Shown here: positions 39,281 to 48,739 of the stretch, one piece after another
How positions within the stretch are numbered: the stretch's first letter is position 1
Layout: every line of letters starts with the position of its first letter
Assembly (NCBI RefSeq): GCF_011764585.1
Contig: NZ_AP022853.1
Location: 3,691,501 to 3,755,500 of the forward strand
Source of the DNA: Sulfurimicrobium lacus
Lineage (GTDB): Bacteria; Pseudomonadota; Gammaproteobacteria; Burkholderiales; Sulfuricellaceae
Reading direction: 5' to 3'
Length of the DNA: 64,000 nt
Made by a program: the position numbers and the translations under genes
The notes under the pieces: generated by a model
Told to the model about the DNA's origin: nothing
The model's database searches: none
Seen by the model: only the letters and a program-made list of their open reading frames with translations

Positions 39281-40001
39281 TTACCGCTTCTCACACCAAA
39301 GCACCCCATCGCAAAAAACACCACCATTAAACGCGCTCAGAGCACGTTTCAACTTGCTAGGCGAGCACGGTATAAAAGAGACATCGAAGCCATGCACTTG
39401 CAGATAGTATTTATACTGCGCCAACAAATACATGTTCTCGGAAACATTCGCCGAAACTTCCGGGGTACTCAGGAGCTTGGCTAGTTGTTTCTTCGCGCGG
39501 AACGCGCTCAAGTAAGATTCTCTCTGGGCAACAATAACGCCATTTTCTTTGAGCACCCGGCGACATTCCGCCAACAAGTGCCACATGGATCGGCTGTGGT
39601 GCAGTGATGCATCAAATAAAACAGCATCCAGAGAAGCATCAGGAAATGGCAGTCGCAAATTAAAATCGGCCTCCAACGGCTCGATTTTTGTCAGGTCGCC
39701 GCCCAGCGCAACCCCGGAAAGGTCAATCATCTTCTGCATCCGGATGCATGCTGATATCTACAGCATAAATCTTTTTAACGTTGGGCAACCTGCTGCAACA
39801 CACACTCAGTCCACAGCTTCCAGCCCCCAACTCGGCGATGGCTCCATTTGTCCCCAACAACTCGGTGTTCAGCTTGTCGGCGTACGAGAGGAAATAAAAC
39901 TCGATTTCTCGCATCCAGTTTTCATGTGCTTTTCCTGAACCCACCGGTTCCTGATCATAAAAAGCCTTGTCGGTCGACACATTGGAATTGGTTTCAATCA
40001 T
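39281..40001 (-). pseudogene. SAM methyltransferase split by a frameshift
   Basis: Two overlapping frames make one class I methyltransferase of about 240 residues. The 5' part (from ATG 40001) has GAIAELGAGSCGLSV (motif I) and runs to AVDISMHP before an early stop at 39723. The 3' part carries on in another frame from about 39739 with MIDLSGVALGG, FDASLHH and CRRVLKENGVIVAQRESYLS. Dropping one C in the CCGG of a 12-base palindrome (39736-39747) restores SMHRMQKMID. This could be a disrupted gene or a base-call error. Substrate unknown; probably an O-antigen sugar. Confidence 0.7.
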
Positions 40002-40042
40002 GGATTTTCCGTTTGTTTCTTAACATTGGTTTCAGTGGCGGT

Positions 40043-41779
40043 TCAACGCCCGGTGAGAACGGGCGCCGAGTCGTGGATAAATGGCGCGCCATTCAGGATG
40101 CCCTCGCATATACAGTCCAGACCGCTATCGACTCGCTCCTCTAAACACTCTGTACTTGTACAACCGAATTTATATGGCGGCCACCCCGGGCCCTTCTCGA
40201 AAAAGCCCACCGGGATCATCCGCCGGAAAAAGAAATGATAGGCATACTTTCGCGCTCTCTGGACAATTTCAGGCGGCAAACGCGAACCGACGGGAAGCAT
40301 ATCCAAGATTCCCCTGTAGGCCGATTCTGAATCGGCATCGGTCGTTACACCTTTATTCCTGATCCACGCCTCGCCCGCCACGATTACCGGAATCCCGACG
40401 CTGGTCAGTTCCACCCCGGTTTTCGTGCCGTAAATAATCACCGAATTGCAGAGTTCTGAAAGCACGTAGGTGCTGATGTTGCTGTCCGGAGGAACCACAA
40501 AGACATTCGCGGGAAGCTGTGGGAAATGCTTTTTCAGTTCTTCGGCCACCGGCTGCCGTGTAGGTACCGAGCCCCGGATTTCCGCCGGATGCACCCGAAT
40601 TACCAGTTGCAGGTCAGGTCTTTTTTCAAAATAGCGGACAGTAGAAAGCAGCCATTCGAGCATATTCGGAAAGGCGTTGGCAGGGTAATGCAGCTGGGCG
40701 TCCCACATCACGTTGGTCAGCAGGCCAATGATCGGGCGAGCGGGATCACAGCCGATATCGGCGAGAATCCGATCTTTCTCGAAGTAAGGGTTTTCGTGGA
40801 AGCGTATCCAGTCGTTCTCCCCTTCCCAGCGGCTTCGTAGATAACCGGTGATGGTTTTTTCCCGCTCAGGTGTCCACTCCATGTCTTCCCACACCGACAC
40901 TTGTTCGTCCATCAGAGTATGGTGATAGGTGTCGCCATGGCTGAAAATAAAACAGTTCTTCCGATAGGCCGGGTTCCAGTTGACGACCCGGACCCCCTCT
41001 TGCCTCGCCACCTCGCCGATGATGCCTTGCGGCACATAAATACCGTGATGGAAAACCGCCACATCGTATTTTTCGCTTCGCAGAAGCTTGGGTATCGACA
41101 AGGCGGTCAGCACTGCGGCCTCCAGATAGCGGCGCAAAACCTGCTCGCCCAGCGGCTCTTCGTCGAGGGTAGCTCGGGCAAAAAACCTTAGCGCTCCTGC
41201 TTTGGCGTGCTCACCGATCTTGAGGCCATGCAACACAAAACCCTCGATTTCATCGAGCGGGAGTTCCGCTGCCAATTTCCCTGCGTAGCGCTTGTCTTCC
41301 TCGGTCAAGCTATCGGAATATGCGTGCACCTTGATGCCGATATCTTCATAGACCCTGCGACCGGGACGGTAGCAGTCGCGACACAGGTCCTTGGTCGGGC
41401 CATAGTCGGCAAACCGTTTCGAGCTAGGGAAAAAGCGCGGCTCGCACATCTGGCAGCCAGGCAAGAGCTCATCACAGAGCAAGGCATGTACATCGGCACC
41501 CCGTAACGTCAAGGCAACCGCAAGCGCGGTTTCCATCTGCATTGCGGCGAGATGAGAACCGATGCTGGTAGCGATCAGAACCTTCTTGCCCTGTTTAGCG
41601 GCAGTGAACGCCGCCTGCCATTGTCCCTGGCTGTTTCCGAGAATGCTTTGCCAATCGGGGTAGCCTTCTCCTGTCGACAGGATTTTTCGACGCGCAAGTT
41701 GAAGCCGGCTATCCAAGTATGGGAAGCGCTTAATGATCTTAACCGCATTCGCTTTTAGCTGATCAAGATTTCGGGACAT
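40043..41779 (-). CDS. Unknown protein with Cys4 motif, paralog of the gene at 51059
   Basis: A 578-residue soluble protein. ATG 41779 is preferred over the TTG three codons upstream because AAGG lies 10 bases before it. A cysteine set C102-x6-C109-x23-C133-x2-C136 (plus C112) suggests a bound metal. The second half has RPIIGLLTNVMWDAQLHYPANAF, LVIRVHPAE and VIIYGTKTGVELTSVGIPVIV, resembling the donor half of capsule-type (KpsS/KpsC-like) GT-B glycosyltransferases. I do not recognise a named function. It lies between the flippase and the frameshifted methyltransferase, and shares long conserved stretches with the 51059-52789 protein. Confidence 0.75.
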   Translation of the reverse strand: MSRNLDQLKANAVKIIKRFPYLDSRLQLARRKILSTGEGYPDWQSILGNSQGQWQAAFTAAKQGKKVLIATSIGSHLAAMQMETALAVALTLRGADVHALLCDELLPGCQMCEPRFFPSSKRFADYGPTKDLCRDCYRPGRRVYEDIGIKVHAYSDSLTEEDKRYAGKLAAELPLDEIEGFVLHGLKIGEHAKAGALRFFARATLDEEPLGEQVLRRYLEAAVLTALSIPKLLRSEKYDVAVFHHGIYVPQGIIGEVARQEGVRVVNWNPAYRKNCFIFSHGDTYHHTLMDEQVSVWEDMEWTPEREKTITGYLRSRWEGENDWIRFHENPYFEKDRILADIGCDPARPIIGLLTNVMWDAQLHYPANAFPNMLEWLLSTVRYFEKRPDLQLVIRVHPAEIRGSVPTRQPVAEELKKHFPQLPANVFVVPPDSNISTYVLSELCNSVIIYGTKTGVELTSVGIPVIVAGEAWIRNKGVTTDADSESAYRGILDMLPVGSRLPPEIVQRARKYAYHFFFRRMIPVGFFEKGPGWPPYKFGCTSTECLEERVDSGLDCICEGILNGAPFIHDSAPVLTGR

Positions 41780-41838
41780 AGTTGTCAAACCTTACGTAAC
41801 CGGTTGCCAAGGATATGGACAACATTTTTTAACAGGCC

Positions 41839-43362
41839 TTAGGAAATTAGGGCCTTCGATTTTATTATCAGAATTGAAAATACTTTGCTTAATTGTCGCC
41901 TGGTATGCTTGGCCAACATGATAGACGCGGCGAAAGCGAGGGTGCCTGAGGATATCAAAAACAAAAACCATTCAATTCGACTAGCCGAACCGCTCGGTTT
42001 AACAAGATATGCTGCTATTAGAACAACAAGAGGTCCTAAAAGTGGCAATATCACGTCAGTTCCATACCAGCGCCATTTTTCTGTAGGGAACAGCTTTAAA
42101 TGCATGAATTGGATGCCAACTAATACATACGCAGCATTTAGCGCCACCCATATCCACGCAGCGCCCATTGCACCATACTTTGGGACCAGCCAAAGGATCG
42201 CGGGAATCAGTATGCTTACTGCGACTGCATTGATTCCCACCCCTAATTTAACCCATCCATGGGCAAGTTGGCACTGGTATGGCATCCACATCAACCCATT
42301 TAAAAAGCTGCCCAATGCCAGTATGGAAAGTATAGGGCCGACATTCTTGCTTAATTCAATATCGCCGGACCATATGTAAATCACATTCTCGGCGAAAAAC
42401 ACCAGCAGTAGAAGTCCAGACGATGTTAATACAGTGACAAGCTGTGCCGCTTGATGGTAAAGGGCGATGACCTTCGACTGATTACCCTCAACAACCAACT
42501 GCACCATGCGAGGGTATATCGCTTGAGTAACTGGACCGATGAGCGAAAACAAGACGGTAGAAACAGTGGCCGCCAAAGTGTAGTACCCAAAATTCTCTAG
42601 CGACAGAAGGCGTGACAGCAGCACCTTGTCTACTTGTGTGAGCATGAGTTTAAGAAAAGTGATGCCCATCATTCCGCCGGCAAATCGCCAAATTGCTGTT
42701 AGCGCCTTGCGCGAAAAAGCCGCTGGAACTTCTGACCTCGGCAAGATCGATTGCAGTTTTGATGAAAACACTATCAGGCTTAGCAAGGAAACCAGTGCCT
42801 GCCAATAAAAAAAAGCCTCTATGGTCGGCGAATACAGCACAAGTATGCTCAACGCGCCGCCATAGCGCAGCGTAGAAATCAAGGCCTGTGTGCCGTTGTA
42901 CCAGACCTGCTTTTGGAGTCCCATAAGTGCGCTACGGTAAATCCCTTCACAAAACCTCAAGGCCGCAACCAACGCCATGATGGTAAGGGACTGAGCAATC
43001 ACGTGAACGGGTAGTCGTTCGCCGTGGAGCCATGCGTTAGCCAGCCAATCGGATGCAGCCCATATTACGAGCCCGATTAACAGCGCCAAGCCAAAACAAA
43101 CGATTTCGAGGCTTCGCAGCAAGTCGCGGATGGATTTTGCGGTGTGTGCTCCCGCCGTGAAACGTGCCATCTCGCGCCCAAGCGTCGGTGTCATGCCCAG
43201 ATCGAGCAAACTTAGCCAAGCCTGCATGACAGCAAACAGACCAATCAGGCCATAGGCTTCTATTCCCAGGTACTTTATGTAAAGCGGAACGAAGGCCAGG
43301 CCCATGACGGCAGACCAGCCTTGTCCGAGATAATTGGAGAGGACGTTACGCTTGACAGACAT
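41839..43362 (-). CDS. wzx: O-antigen flippase, Wzx/PST family
   Basis: A 507-residue integral membrane protein with about twelve to fourteen hydrophobic helices spread over its whole length. It starts MSVKRNVLSNYLGQGWSAVMGLAFVPLYIKYLG and has LGMTPTLGREMARF, both typical of the polysaccharide transporter (MATE-like) family. It moves undecaprenyl-linked repeat units to the periplasm. The gene is visibly more AT-rich than the LPS-core genes, consistent with transfer. A Wzm/Wzt exporter is found 4 kb away. Confidence 0.9.
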   Translation of the reverse strand: MSVKRNVLSNYLGQGWSAVMGLAFVPLYIKYLGIEAYGLIGLFAVMQAWLSLLDLGMTPTLGREMARFTAGAHTAKSIRDLLRSLEIVCFGLALLIGLVIWAASDWLANAWLHGERLPVHVIAQSLTIMALVAALRFCEGIYRSALMGLQKQVWYNGTQALISTLRYGGALSILVLYSPTIEAFFYWQALVSLLSLIVFSSKLQSILPRSEVPAAFSRKALTAIWRFAGGMMGITFLKLMLTQVDKVLLSRLLSLENFGYYTLAATVSTVLFSLIGPVTQAIYPRMVQLVVEGNQSKVIALYHQAAQLVTVLTSSGLLLLVFFAENVIYIWSGDIELSKNVGPILSILALGSFLNGLMWMPYQCQLAHGWVKLGVGINAVAVSILIPAILWLVPKYGAMGAAWIWVALNAAYVLVGIQFMHLKLFPTEKWRWYGTDVILPLLGPLVVLIAAYLVKPSGSASRIEWFLFLISSGTLAFAASIMLAKHTRRQLSKVFSILIIKSKALIS

Positions 43363-43466
43363 TGCGCATTTTCATTCTTCTTCTATGCCTGCTCTTCTGA
43401 CCAGTATGGCTTGGTTTGAGCAAGTTCATCACTTAACGCAATATCCGAATGTCCTTACCACCCTGG

Positions 43467-45488
43467 TTATGAATGGTAAATAGATTCGACGAGGTATGGG
43501 TTCTCCTCCCGATACTCCAACTCAAGGCTATGGGGTAGATTGCCTAGCTTGTGGTTCATAACATCGACACCATCGATATAAACCAGCAAGCATGTTGAAC
43601 GGATACGGAAAAGCGGCCGATCTTGTGTAAATTCCTTGAAGAAACGAACCAGTCCATCGGACTTTGGCGCGTAGTCGTGCCACATGATGACACCACCCTG
43701 CTTTATCAGTTCAAACGCCTTTTGGGTGTCATTCTTCACCAGGTCATAACTATGGTCACCATCAACGAACACAAAATCGAATTGCTGACGGTACGGTGCC
43801 GTATCGAATTCGCGTGAATCAGAGTGTATTTGCGTAATACGCTTTTCTTCTTCTCGCCCTTTAAACAGCACCCCCATATAAGGCGCATAGCGGGGATCCC
43901 TTTCTGGCGGGAGATTCAATGTGAACACCTGACCATCGGGGTTGTTATGCGCCAGATGAAAGGTGGTGCGCCCCATGTAGGTGCCGAACTCGAACATTTT
44001 CTTGGCACCGATGTGTTTTGCAACCGCTGACACGTACAACATATCGGTCTTGTTCGCGTGGCCCGTTAACTCGTTGATCACCCCTATGGGAACGGACTCT
44101 TTTTCAATGCCAGGAAAGAGTTCCTGAACGTACACCTCGCGGATTCGGCTATCTTCCAAATTGCGAACGAACTCCACCACCTTGCGATGTTTCTCAATAC
44201 GCTGGACGGCGTGATCTGACAATTGATTGCTTTTGGTTCGGGCTACAGCCAGATCCGGATGAAGGAGCGTGTCACTAAGATACCGTAGCTCTCTCAACGT
44301 CCGGTTTATTTCTTGATCATTGCCAGAAAGCTTTCTCTCGATGGATTTCTGGGCTCGAATTGCCCAGCCTCTGTTAAGCAGCACAGCGGCGACCAATAGC
44401 CAAGCAGCGGAGAGGGTGCCAACGGCGAATTCTGACGAGATCACATTCAGATAAGCCAAAAACCCGCCGATGACAGCAGAAACGCCAAACAACCCGATTG
44501 CCATTACCAGCGACCTGGGCGATATAAAAAATTTACGTGCAATTATTTTGATCATATTCAATCTCTTAAATTGTTTTTGCGGAATGCTCAACATGAAATA
44601 TTGCATTAGTGCGACAGGAAGGCATGCCTTCCGCCACCACGGGATAACGCTAGAACCTAAAATCGTGCCGGCAAATGAAATCATTTGCCTGCGCAAAGTC
44701 CCCCTTTTCGCCATTGTTTCCATGTATGCATCAAAATTCTTCGGCTGATGAGTGCGCGTGAGAAGTATCTCGTCCACATAGGCGAACCGGCAGGCGAGGG
44801 CCATCTGGGCAATAAACTGCCGGTCTCCCCCAAGCACCACCGGAAAGTGACGCATCGCACGCTGCAGAAGGGGCTTGCGGAACAATCCATAAATAAACAA
44901 GTTGTACTTGGCCCCTGACAGGATTTTTCCCAGCAATCGCAGGTGCCCCATTCCGTTCGGATTCATGTCGCCGATGAACCGGATCAGGTCAAATGGAGCT
45001 CCGTCCGGGAGGCGCCGGTCAACTGCGCACATTGCGACCCCGGCTGCAGAGTCAGCTCGCAATGCGGGCAGCAGCCGACTTATAAAGTGCGGATACCAGT
45101 AATCGTCCGCAGCCGCCCACATGAAGAACTCGCCTTCAGCCGCATCCAGCACGGTCCTGAAATTGGCCACAGCCCCTTCGTTTACCTGCTTTCGGATAAT
45201 GCGGATACGCGGATCCCCGCGAGCGAACTCCTCACAGATCGCCAAGGTCCCATCGGTGGATGCATTGTCTGAAATAATGATCTGCAGGTTTGGATAGTCT
45301 TGCCTTACCAGCGTTTCCAGTGCCGCCGCCAATGTGGTGGCTCCATTGAAAACCGGAAGGCCGATAGTGACAAGAGGAAAATGAGCAGAATTTAAATTCC
45401 CGGCGACCTGATTTGCGAAAGGCCTTGATGTGCCGGGTTCCCTGGTTCCTCCGAAAACGGCTTGATCCAGTCCAGCTAGTTCAACCAT
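43467..45488 (-). CDS. Fusion: GT2 glycosyltransferase - membrane segments - methyltransferase
   Basis: A 673-residue protein. After a 36-residue leader, a GT2 domain (about 37-290) shows VTIGLPVFNGATTLAAALETL, ISDNASTDGTL and the acidic pair in WAAADDYWYP. Two hydrophobic segments lie near 330-352 and 362-385, then a charged helical linker (about 385-465). The C-terminal class I methyltransferase (about 475-640) has KMFEFGTYMGRTTFHLA and FDFVFVDGDHSYDLVKNDT. AGAG about 8 bases ahead supports the ATG. One chain could both add a sugar and methylate it. Separate single-domain relatives are common; this fusion is unusual. Confidence 0.82.
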   Translation of the reverse strand: MVELAGLDQAVFGGTREPGTSRPFANQVAGNLNSAHFPLVTIGLPVFNGATTLAAALETLVRQDYPNLQIIISDNASTDGTLAICEEFARGDPRIRIIRKQVNEGAVANFRTVLDAAEGEFFMWAAADDYWYPHFISRLLPALRADSAAGVAMCAVDRRLPDGAPFDLIRFIGDMNPNGMGHLRLLGKILSGAKYNLFIYGLFRKPLLQRAMRHFPVVLGGDRQFIAQMALACRFAYVDEILLTRTHQPKNFDAYMETMAKRGTLRRQMISFAGTILGSSVIPWWRKACLPVALMQYFMLSIPQKQFKRLNMIKIIARKFFISPRSLVMAIGLFGVSAVIGGFLAYLNVISSEFAVGTLSAAWLLVAAVLLNRGWAIRAQKSIERKLSGNDQEINRTLRELRYLSDTLLHPDLAVARTKSNQLSDHAVQRIEKHRKVVEFVRNLEDSRIREVYVQELFPGIEKESVPIGVINELTGHANKTDMLYVSAVAKHIGAKKMFEFGTYMGRTTFHLAHNNPDGQVFTLNLPPERDPRYAPYMGVLFKGREEEKRITQIHSDSREFDTAPYRQQFDFVFVDGDHSYDLVKNDTQKAFELIKQGGVIMWHDYAPKSDGLVRFFKEFTQDRPLFRIRSTCLLVYIDGVDVMNHKLGNLPHSLELEYREENPYLVESIYHS

Positions 45489-45557
45489 ATATGAATCTCT
45501 TTTCCATTGCTTTTAGAATTCTTTCGTGGCAAAGGCATGCAAGGGGTTCCAATCGAC

Positions 45558-46526
45558 TCAGGGCCGGTCAAAAACGACTTCTACAGCCTTGGAAAGCGAC
45601 GCGATTTTTATCGCCAAGTTCTTCCTTGCCGTGTACCTCAAGTGCTCAGTAGCATTATGTGGTGTAAAAAAATCAGATTCATCGCAGTCATATGCGAGAT
45701 TTAATATGGACGGACCAAATGCCTTGCGGTTACCCGGAGTTAGCTCGGAACCTTTAATCACTTTTACACCGAAATTCCGCAGATACTTTTCGATAATCGC
45801 TATATTACTGGAGACATTCCGCTCGAAAGCCCCACCTACATATTTCTTGCCAGCACGGTGATTGATAGGCGTGATATACAGCCCTACGCCAATACCACTA
45901 CGCTGCAGGTTTTTTACGGCCGAACCTAAGTATCGTAGCTTGCGGTGCGCTGGATAGAGGTTATGCACATAATGGAATGTAAAAATATCTCGAATTCGGT
46001 TTTTCCATGCGGAACCTGACTCTTTACTCACCCGGGCAGCAATGATCTCCAAGAACTCGCCGATGGGTCGAATTTCACCTGAAGGCAGATGCAGCGGTGC
46101 GGCCTGAAACACTGCCCTCGCGACAGGCGTAGATTCTATCGGTGGCCGCACCCCATCTATACCACGTGCAAAATCATCGAGAGTGGCGGTTTCCCACAGA
46201 AATTGATAATCAGGATGAAGATCCCATGAAAGAGAAAATGAGCGGAGGTTAATTGGGATAATGACGCTACGGGGCTGATGGCGAAGTTTAGGAAGACAGT
46301 TGCAGAATAGACAATAGACTTGGGAATGGAATGCAGAATGTGAAATGCAACAAGCCGATTGCCCCCCCAGCTCGGCAGATACCAAGTCTTCCAATGTGTC
46401 ATGGCAGGTGTCGTCGTCCGCAACCCTGAGTGCAACAGAATCTCCAAAAAGCAAGTGAGCTGGCGGATTCTCGCCGTTGTACGCATCAACAAATTTCTTG
46501 AAAAGAGGAAATTCGGCGTGAGGCAT
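45558..46526 (-). CDS. Putative SGNH/GDSL-fold protein
   Basis: A 322-residue protein without signal peptide. LLFGDSVALRVADDD (about 25-39) resembles the SGNH block I (GDS serine). The C-terminal NATEHLRYTARKNLA recalls the block V histidine region, where DxxH would be expected near 295. IPINLRSFSLSWDLHP and YITPINHRAG are also seen in sugar-modifying SGNH proteins. If real, it could add or remove an O-acyl group on a polysaccharide. The family call is weak; the gene itself is well supported by codon structure and by lying between the fusion gene and wzt. Confidence 0.5.
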   Translation of the reverse strand: MPHAEFPLFKKFVDAYNGENPPAHLLFGDSVALRVADDDTCHDTLEDLVSAELGGQSACCISHSAFHSQVYCLFCNCLPKLRHQPRSVIIPINLRSFSLSWDLHPDYQFLWETATLDDFARGIDGVRPPIESTPVARAVFQAAPLHLPSGEIRPIGEFLEIIAARVSKESGSAWKNRIRDIFTFHYVHNLYPAHRKLRYLGSAVKNLQRSGIGVGLYITPINHRAGKKYVGGAFERNVSSNIAIIEKYLRNFGVKVIKGSELTPGNRKAFGPSILNLAYDCDESDFFTPHNATEHLRYTARKNLAIKIASLSKAVEVVFDRP

Positions 46527-46616
46527 CAGTTAGGCTTCTCAAAAAAATTGATTTTATGACGAATTACAGCGGCAGTTTTCACGAGACAGCCAAATTTCGG
46601 GTTAGGAAACCAAGTT

Positions 46617-47795
46617 CTAGTCATTGTTACTTAAACAATCCCATTTAAAATCGACAAGCACATCGCCCAAGTTTCCCTGCTGAAGCCGTCCAGTTCCAAA
46701 GTAATTGCTGTCGGAGACTGTGATATGGCACGTATTGGAAATTTTGTCGGTCAGTTCGCGGTTGACGATGCAGCTGGCCACGATGTCGTAATTGCCGGGA
46801 AGCAGCGGCAACTTGGGAACGGTACAGACGAACTGGCCCCGTTTCTTGTCCAGCGTCAATTCGGAGCGGATGATATCGCTGGGCAGGCCGAACAGGCGCG
46901 TACCCTTGCTTCCGGCGACGACGACGGTAAGGATAACGTCGTTGGATGGCTTTTCCAGATTGCTCTCGTAATCGAACACGATGCGGACCCCGCCTCCGGC
47001 AGGAACGCTGCTGATCGCGTTTCCGTCCAGGTCTTCGAGTTGCATACTGGTAAAGCGCACCAGACCAGAACCTGGGCGCCCCTTCGCTACACTCAGGTCT
47101 GCCTCCCCGGTTGGACCAAGCAATAGCGTGGTGTAGGCCCTGACTACCGTTTCGGTGGCGCCTTCGGTATGCACATTGCTGTTCTCGATCAGAATCGCCC
47201 GGTTACACAGGGATTGAATCGCCCCCATGCTATGGCTGACGAACAAGATGGTACGTTCCTGATGCTGGGTCAGCTGATCCATCTTGTTGAGACACTTTTC
47301 CTGAAATGCAATGTCGCCTACGGCCAGGACCTCGTCGACCATCAGGATTTCAGTGTCCAGATGGGCGGCGACAGCGAAGCTTAGGCGCGAACGCATGCCT
47401 GAGGAATAGGTCTTGACTCGAGAATTGATGAATTTTCCGATGCCGGCGAAATCCACGATTTCTTCGAATTTTGCATTGATCTCCTTCGACCGCATGCCGA
47501 GGATGGCGCCGTTGAGATAAACATTCTCGCGCCCGGTCAGATCCGGGTGGAAACCAGTGCCGGTTTCCAACAGGGTGCCTATGCGTCCCTTGATGCGGGC
47601 TTCGCCCTCGGTCGGGTCGGTGATGCGTGACAGCACGCGAAGCATCGTCGTTTTGCCGGCGCCGTTACGCCCGACTACACCCAACACGTCGCCGCGCTGT
47701 ACGTCGAAGTTGATATCACGGATTGCCCAATGGGGCTTGCCGCCGACCTGATAACTCTTGCCGAGGCCCCTGACGCTGATTACGGTGTCGCTCAT
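46617..47795 (-). CDS. wzt: O-antigen ABC exporter ATPase Wzt
   Basis: A 392-residue ATPase. ATG 47795 starts MSDTVISVRGLGKSYQVGG; the open frame upstream overlaps wzm and is not used. It has Walker A GRNGAGKTTM, signature YSSGMRSRLSF, and Walker B ILMVDEVLAVGD, typical of polysaccharide ABC-2 exporters. A C-terminal extension (about 250-392), beta-rich, matches the Wzt carbohydrate-binding domain that recognises the chain end in terminally capped O-antigens. Its partner wzm lies 17 bases upstream. Confidence 0.93.
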   Translation of the reverse strand: MSDTVISVRGLGKSYQVGGKPHWAIRDINFDVQRGDVLGVVGRNGAGKTTMLRVLSRITDPTEGEARIKGRIGTLLETGTGFHPDLTGRENVYLNGAILGMRSKEINAKFEEIVDFAGIGKFINSRVKTYSSGMRSRLSFAVAAHLDTEILMVDEVLAVGDIAFQEKCLNKMDQLTQHQERTILFVSHSMGAIQSLCNRAILIENSNVHTEGATETVVRAYTTLLLGPTGEADLSVAKGRPGSGLVRFTSMQLEDLDGNAISSVPAGGGVRIVFDYESNLEKPSNDVILTVVVAGSKGTRLFGLPSDIIRSELTLDKKRGQFVCTVPKLPLLPGNYDIVASCIVNRELTDKISNTCHITVSDSNYFGTGRLQQGNLGDVLVDFKWDCLSNND

Positions 47796-47812
47796 AAAAT
47801 CTCCATTCGACT

Positions 47813-48712
47813 CTACAGGGAATCGACCATGGTGCGCTCGGCACGCGTGAACGCAACCAGACCATAATAGATACCGATAACGATCATGATGGCAGCCAAA
47901 CCCACCGACCATAACGGTGGTGGTACCTCACCCCATAAGGACCAGCGAATGCCCTGTATCAGCGATGCCATCGGATTCATGTAATACAGGGTCAATAATT
48001 TTTTGGGCACCATGGAAATTGGATATACGCATGGCATGGCGTAGACCATCACACGCATGATCACGGGGAGCGCCATCATGATGTCGCGTCGCTCTATGGA
48101 ATGAGCTGCCAGCACCAGCCCCAAAGCAAACGACACCAGGGCCAGGCCGCCCAAAAAGAATGGAAAATACACAATGTTCCACCCTGGATAAACCCCGTAA
48201 ATCAACATCAGGCCAACAATCACCGCAAACGAGGCCAACAAATCCATGATGTTTACAAACAGCGATGTCAGCGGCACGATCAGTCGCGGGTAGTAGACCT
48301 TGCTCATAATTCCGGCGTTGTTCGCCAGCGACGACGCCGTATCCGATACTGTGCCCGAAAAAAACAGATACAGGCTGATACCCAAAAACACAAACAGCGG
48401 AAATGGAATGGGGTCGGTCTTTACTCCAACCATGTAGCCAAACACACCGACATAAACCAGGCACAGCAACAACGGCCGGAAGATGATCCAGCCATAGCCC
48501 ATCGACGTCGGGCGGTAGCGCCCACGGATCGAGCGCAGCACGAAATACTTCAACAAGTGTTTGCTTTCCCACACTTGGGGTAGTCCGAGGCGGCCAATCT
48601 TGTTGCTCGGTTTGATGACCACAACATCATCGCCTTCGATTGTTACGCCACCATCGAACACGGTGCGCGAATGCTCCGCACTGTCTTCTGGGTTCATTCT
48701 GGAATTCATCAT
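47813..48712 (-). CDS. wzm: O-antigen ABC exporter permease Wzm
   Basis: A 299-residue ABC-2 permease. A 50-residue cytoplasmic N-terminus is followed by six membrane helices. It shows RSIRGRYRPTSMGYGWIIFRPLLLCLVYVGVFG, FSGTVSDTASSLANNAGIMSKVYYPRLIVPL, characteristic of Wzm/KpsM proteins. Together with Wzt it exports complete undecaprenyl-linked chains. Directly precedes wzt on the same strand; 27 bases separate it from the glycosyltransferase upstream. Confidence 0.92.
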   Translation of the reverse strand: MMNSRMNPEDSAEHSRTVFDGGVTIEGDDVVVIKPSNKIGRLGLPQVWESKHLLKYFVLRSIRGRYRPTSMGYGWIIFRPLLLCLVYVGVFGYMVGVKTDPIPFPLFVFLGISLYLFFSGTVSDTASSLANNAGIMSKVYYPRLIVPLTSLFVNIMDLLASFAVIVGLMLIYGVYPGWNIVYFPFFLGGLALVSFALGLVLAAHSIERRDIMMALPVIMRVMVYAMPCVYPISMVPKKLLTLYYMNPMASLIQGIRWSLWGEVPPPLWSVGLAAIMIVIGIYYGLVAFTRAERTMVDSL

Positions 48713-48739
48713 AAAGGTTCCTTGCTCGAGCCCATCAGG

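Noticed and set aside
39281-40001. Two independent small genes rather than one frameshifted methyltransferase
   Set aside because: Motif I is only in the first piece and the later motifs only in the second, and they join exactly after removal of one base.
48511-48518. GGCGGTAG, resembling the core of a JUMPstart/ops element
   Set aside because: It is inside wzm coding sequence and on the strand opposite to transcription of the locus, so a chance match.
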